Assembly: GCA_963580285.1 (NCBI GenBank)
Contig: OY757026.1
Coordinates: 47,113,431 to 47,177,430, forward strand
From: Lucinisca nassula
Lineage: Eukaryota > Mollusca > Bivalvia > Lucinida > Lucinidae
Length of the DNA stretch: 64,000 nucleotides
Direction: 5' to 3'
Part shown: piece by piece, positions 63,387 through 64,000 of the stretch
Layout: every line of letters starts with the position of its first letter
Position numbering within the stretch: position 1 is the stretch's first letter
Position numbers and translations under genes: made by a program
The notes under the pieces: generated by a model
Databases searched by the model: none
What the model saw: the letters and a program-made list of their open reading frames with translations, nothing else
What the model was told of the DNA's origin: nothing

Positions 63387-64000
63387 ACTCCTTGATCAGT
63401 GACAATCAACAAAGAACAACATTGCTGTATATAATTTATTTTTCAAATCCCTTCACCCCCTAAAATTATTACACAACTGCATATATTCTAGAAATCTAAG
63501 CTGGTCGACCTCATAACGACTTGGAATAATCACTGCAGGTCTCGATCAGACTGTCCTGCTGTGGAGTGTCTGATCGGGGCCTCTGTGGTTTGTTCTCAAG
63601 GCTATGAACTATCTTGGGTTTATTGATGGTACCAGTCTGACTGATACATGACTAAATTGATCATTTTGAACCTTGTTAGGTGCTTCAAACTGATGTATGG
63701 CTGATATTTAGTTTGATCAGGGCTGATTATTATCCAGCTATTTAACTATGATATAAACCGTAACCCCCTTATAACACTAATGTTGGGTCCAGAGCTGAAA
63801 CCTGATAAGTTAATCAGCTGTGTAGTGTTCAAACAGAATGTATGGATTGTATAGAAGATGACCACACAGGGTCATTTTTAATATAATCTATACATTTCGG
63901 GAGCCATCTGAAAGCCGTGTAATACCCAAAACTGTGTTAAAAGGGGGTTGTGGTGTATCCTCTCCTGGACTGAACAGAGTCCTAATTGTTGTTGGATGCA
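63387..64000. other. Unassigned, downstream of ORF1
   Basis: No start of an endonuclease ORF seen. A hairpin at 63532-63592 (CACTGCAGGTCTCGATCAGAC / GTCTGATCGGGGCCTCTGTG) resembles the hairpin-core family. GGGGGTTGTGG (63944) and CCGTAACCCCCTTATAA (63759) are distant complements. Confidence 0.35.

Overview
Nuclear DNA of a metazoan, most likely a bivalve mollusc. The evidence is the repeat content: tandem-repeat elements with ACGG-type microsatellites that resemble the bivalve 'pearl' family, several tRNA-headed SINE families, hairpin MITEs and a PNMA-type Ty3/Gypsy gag. The species is not determined. I found no convincing host gene. Almost every recognisable coding stretch belongs to a transposable element, and nearly all are broken.

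Layout. 1-9.5 kb: a small tandem repeat, two piggyBac-type MITEs with TTAA ends (1600-1812, 6911-7123), SINE pieces, a 3.5-kb tandem-repeat element (3042-6556) and fields of palindromic TTCnnGAA repeats. 9.6-16.6 kb: a hAT-like MITE (9616-9995), a Mutator-like element with 9-bp target duplication (10081-11249), a tRNA-SINE with intact TSD (12465-12817), many SINE-like 'RepA' copies and MITEs. 17.6-21.1 kb: a LINE reverse transcriptase (minus) and a decayed transposase tail with PHD-like cysteines, hit by two separate insertions. 21-29 kb: RepA copies, hairpin MITEs and a segment duplicated at 59.8-60.8 kb. 30-33.6 kb: two further reverse-transcriptase relics (30665-31455; 32460-33135) and the RepB family. 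34.5-40.9 kb: a region bounded by ~55-bp inverted repeats and a 5-bp TSD. 41.4-44.4 kb: a 3.0-kb long-TIR element with a 6-bp TSD, holding a dead mariner transposase. 45.2-46.3 kb: two SINEs joined through about 129 perfect CTAT units inside one TSD. 47.8-54.6 kb: a decayed Ty3/Gypsy element with gag, protease, RT, RNase H and integrase, its RT split by RepB, itself split by RepA. 54.7-56.3 kb: two LTR-like 3' ends. 56.7-62 kb: SINEs, the paralogous segment and a ~150-bp tandem array. 62.2-63.4 kb: an intact LINE ORF1, with the rest of its element presumably beyond the window.

Families named here. RepA: ~300-bp SINE-like element with 11-14-bp TSDs, 5' truncation, a CAAATCAAACAAAC tail and no visible tRNA head; about 23 copies. 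RepB: ~0.5-0.7 kb repeat of unknown class. SINE-1 to SINE-6: tRNA-headed families. MITE-B, C, D, E and F: palindromic families of unknown autonomous partner.

Insertions can be dated relative to each other: Gypsy is older than RepB, which is older than RepA; the decayed transposase is older than both SINE-3 and RepA. All assignments come from reading the sequence. No database search or alignment was run, and edges without a TSD are approximate.
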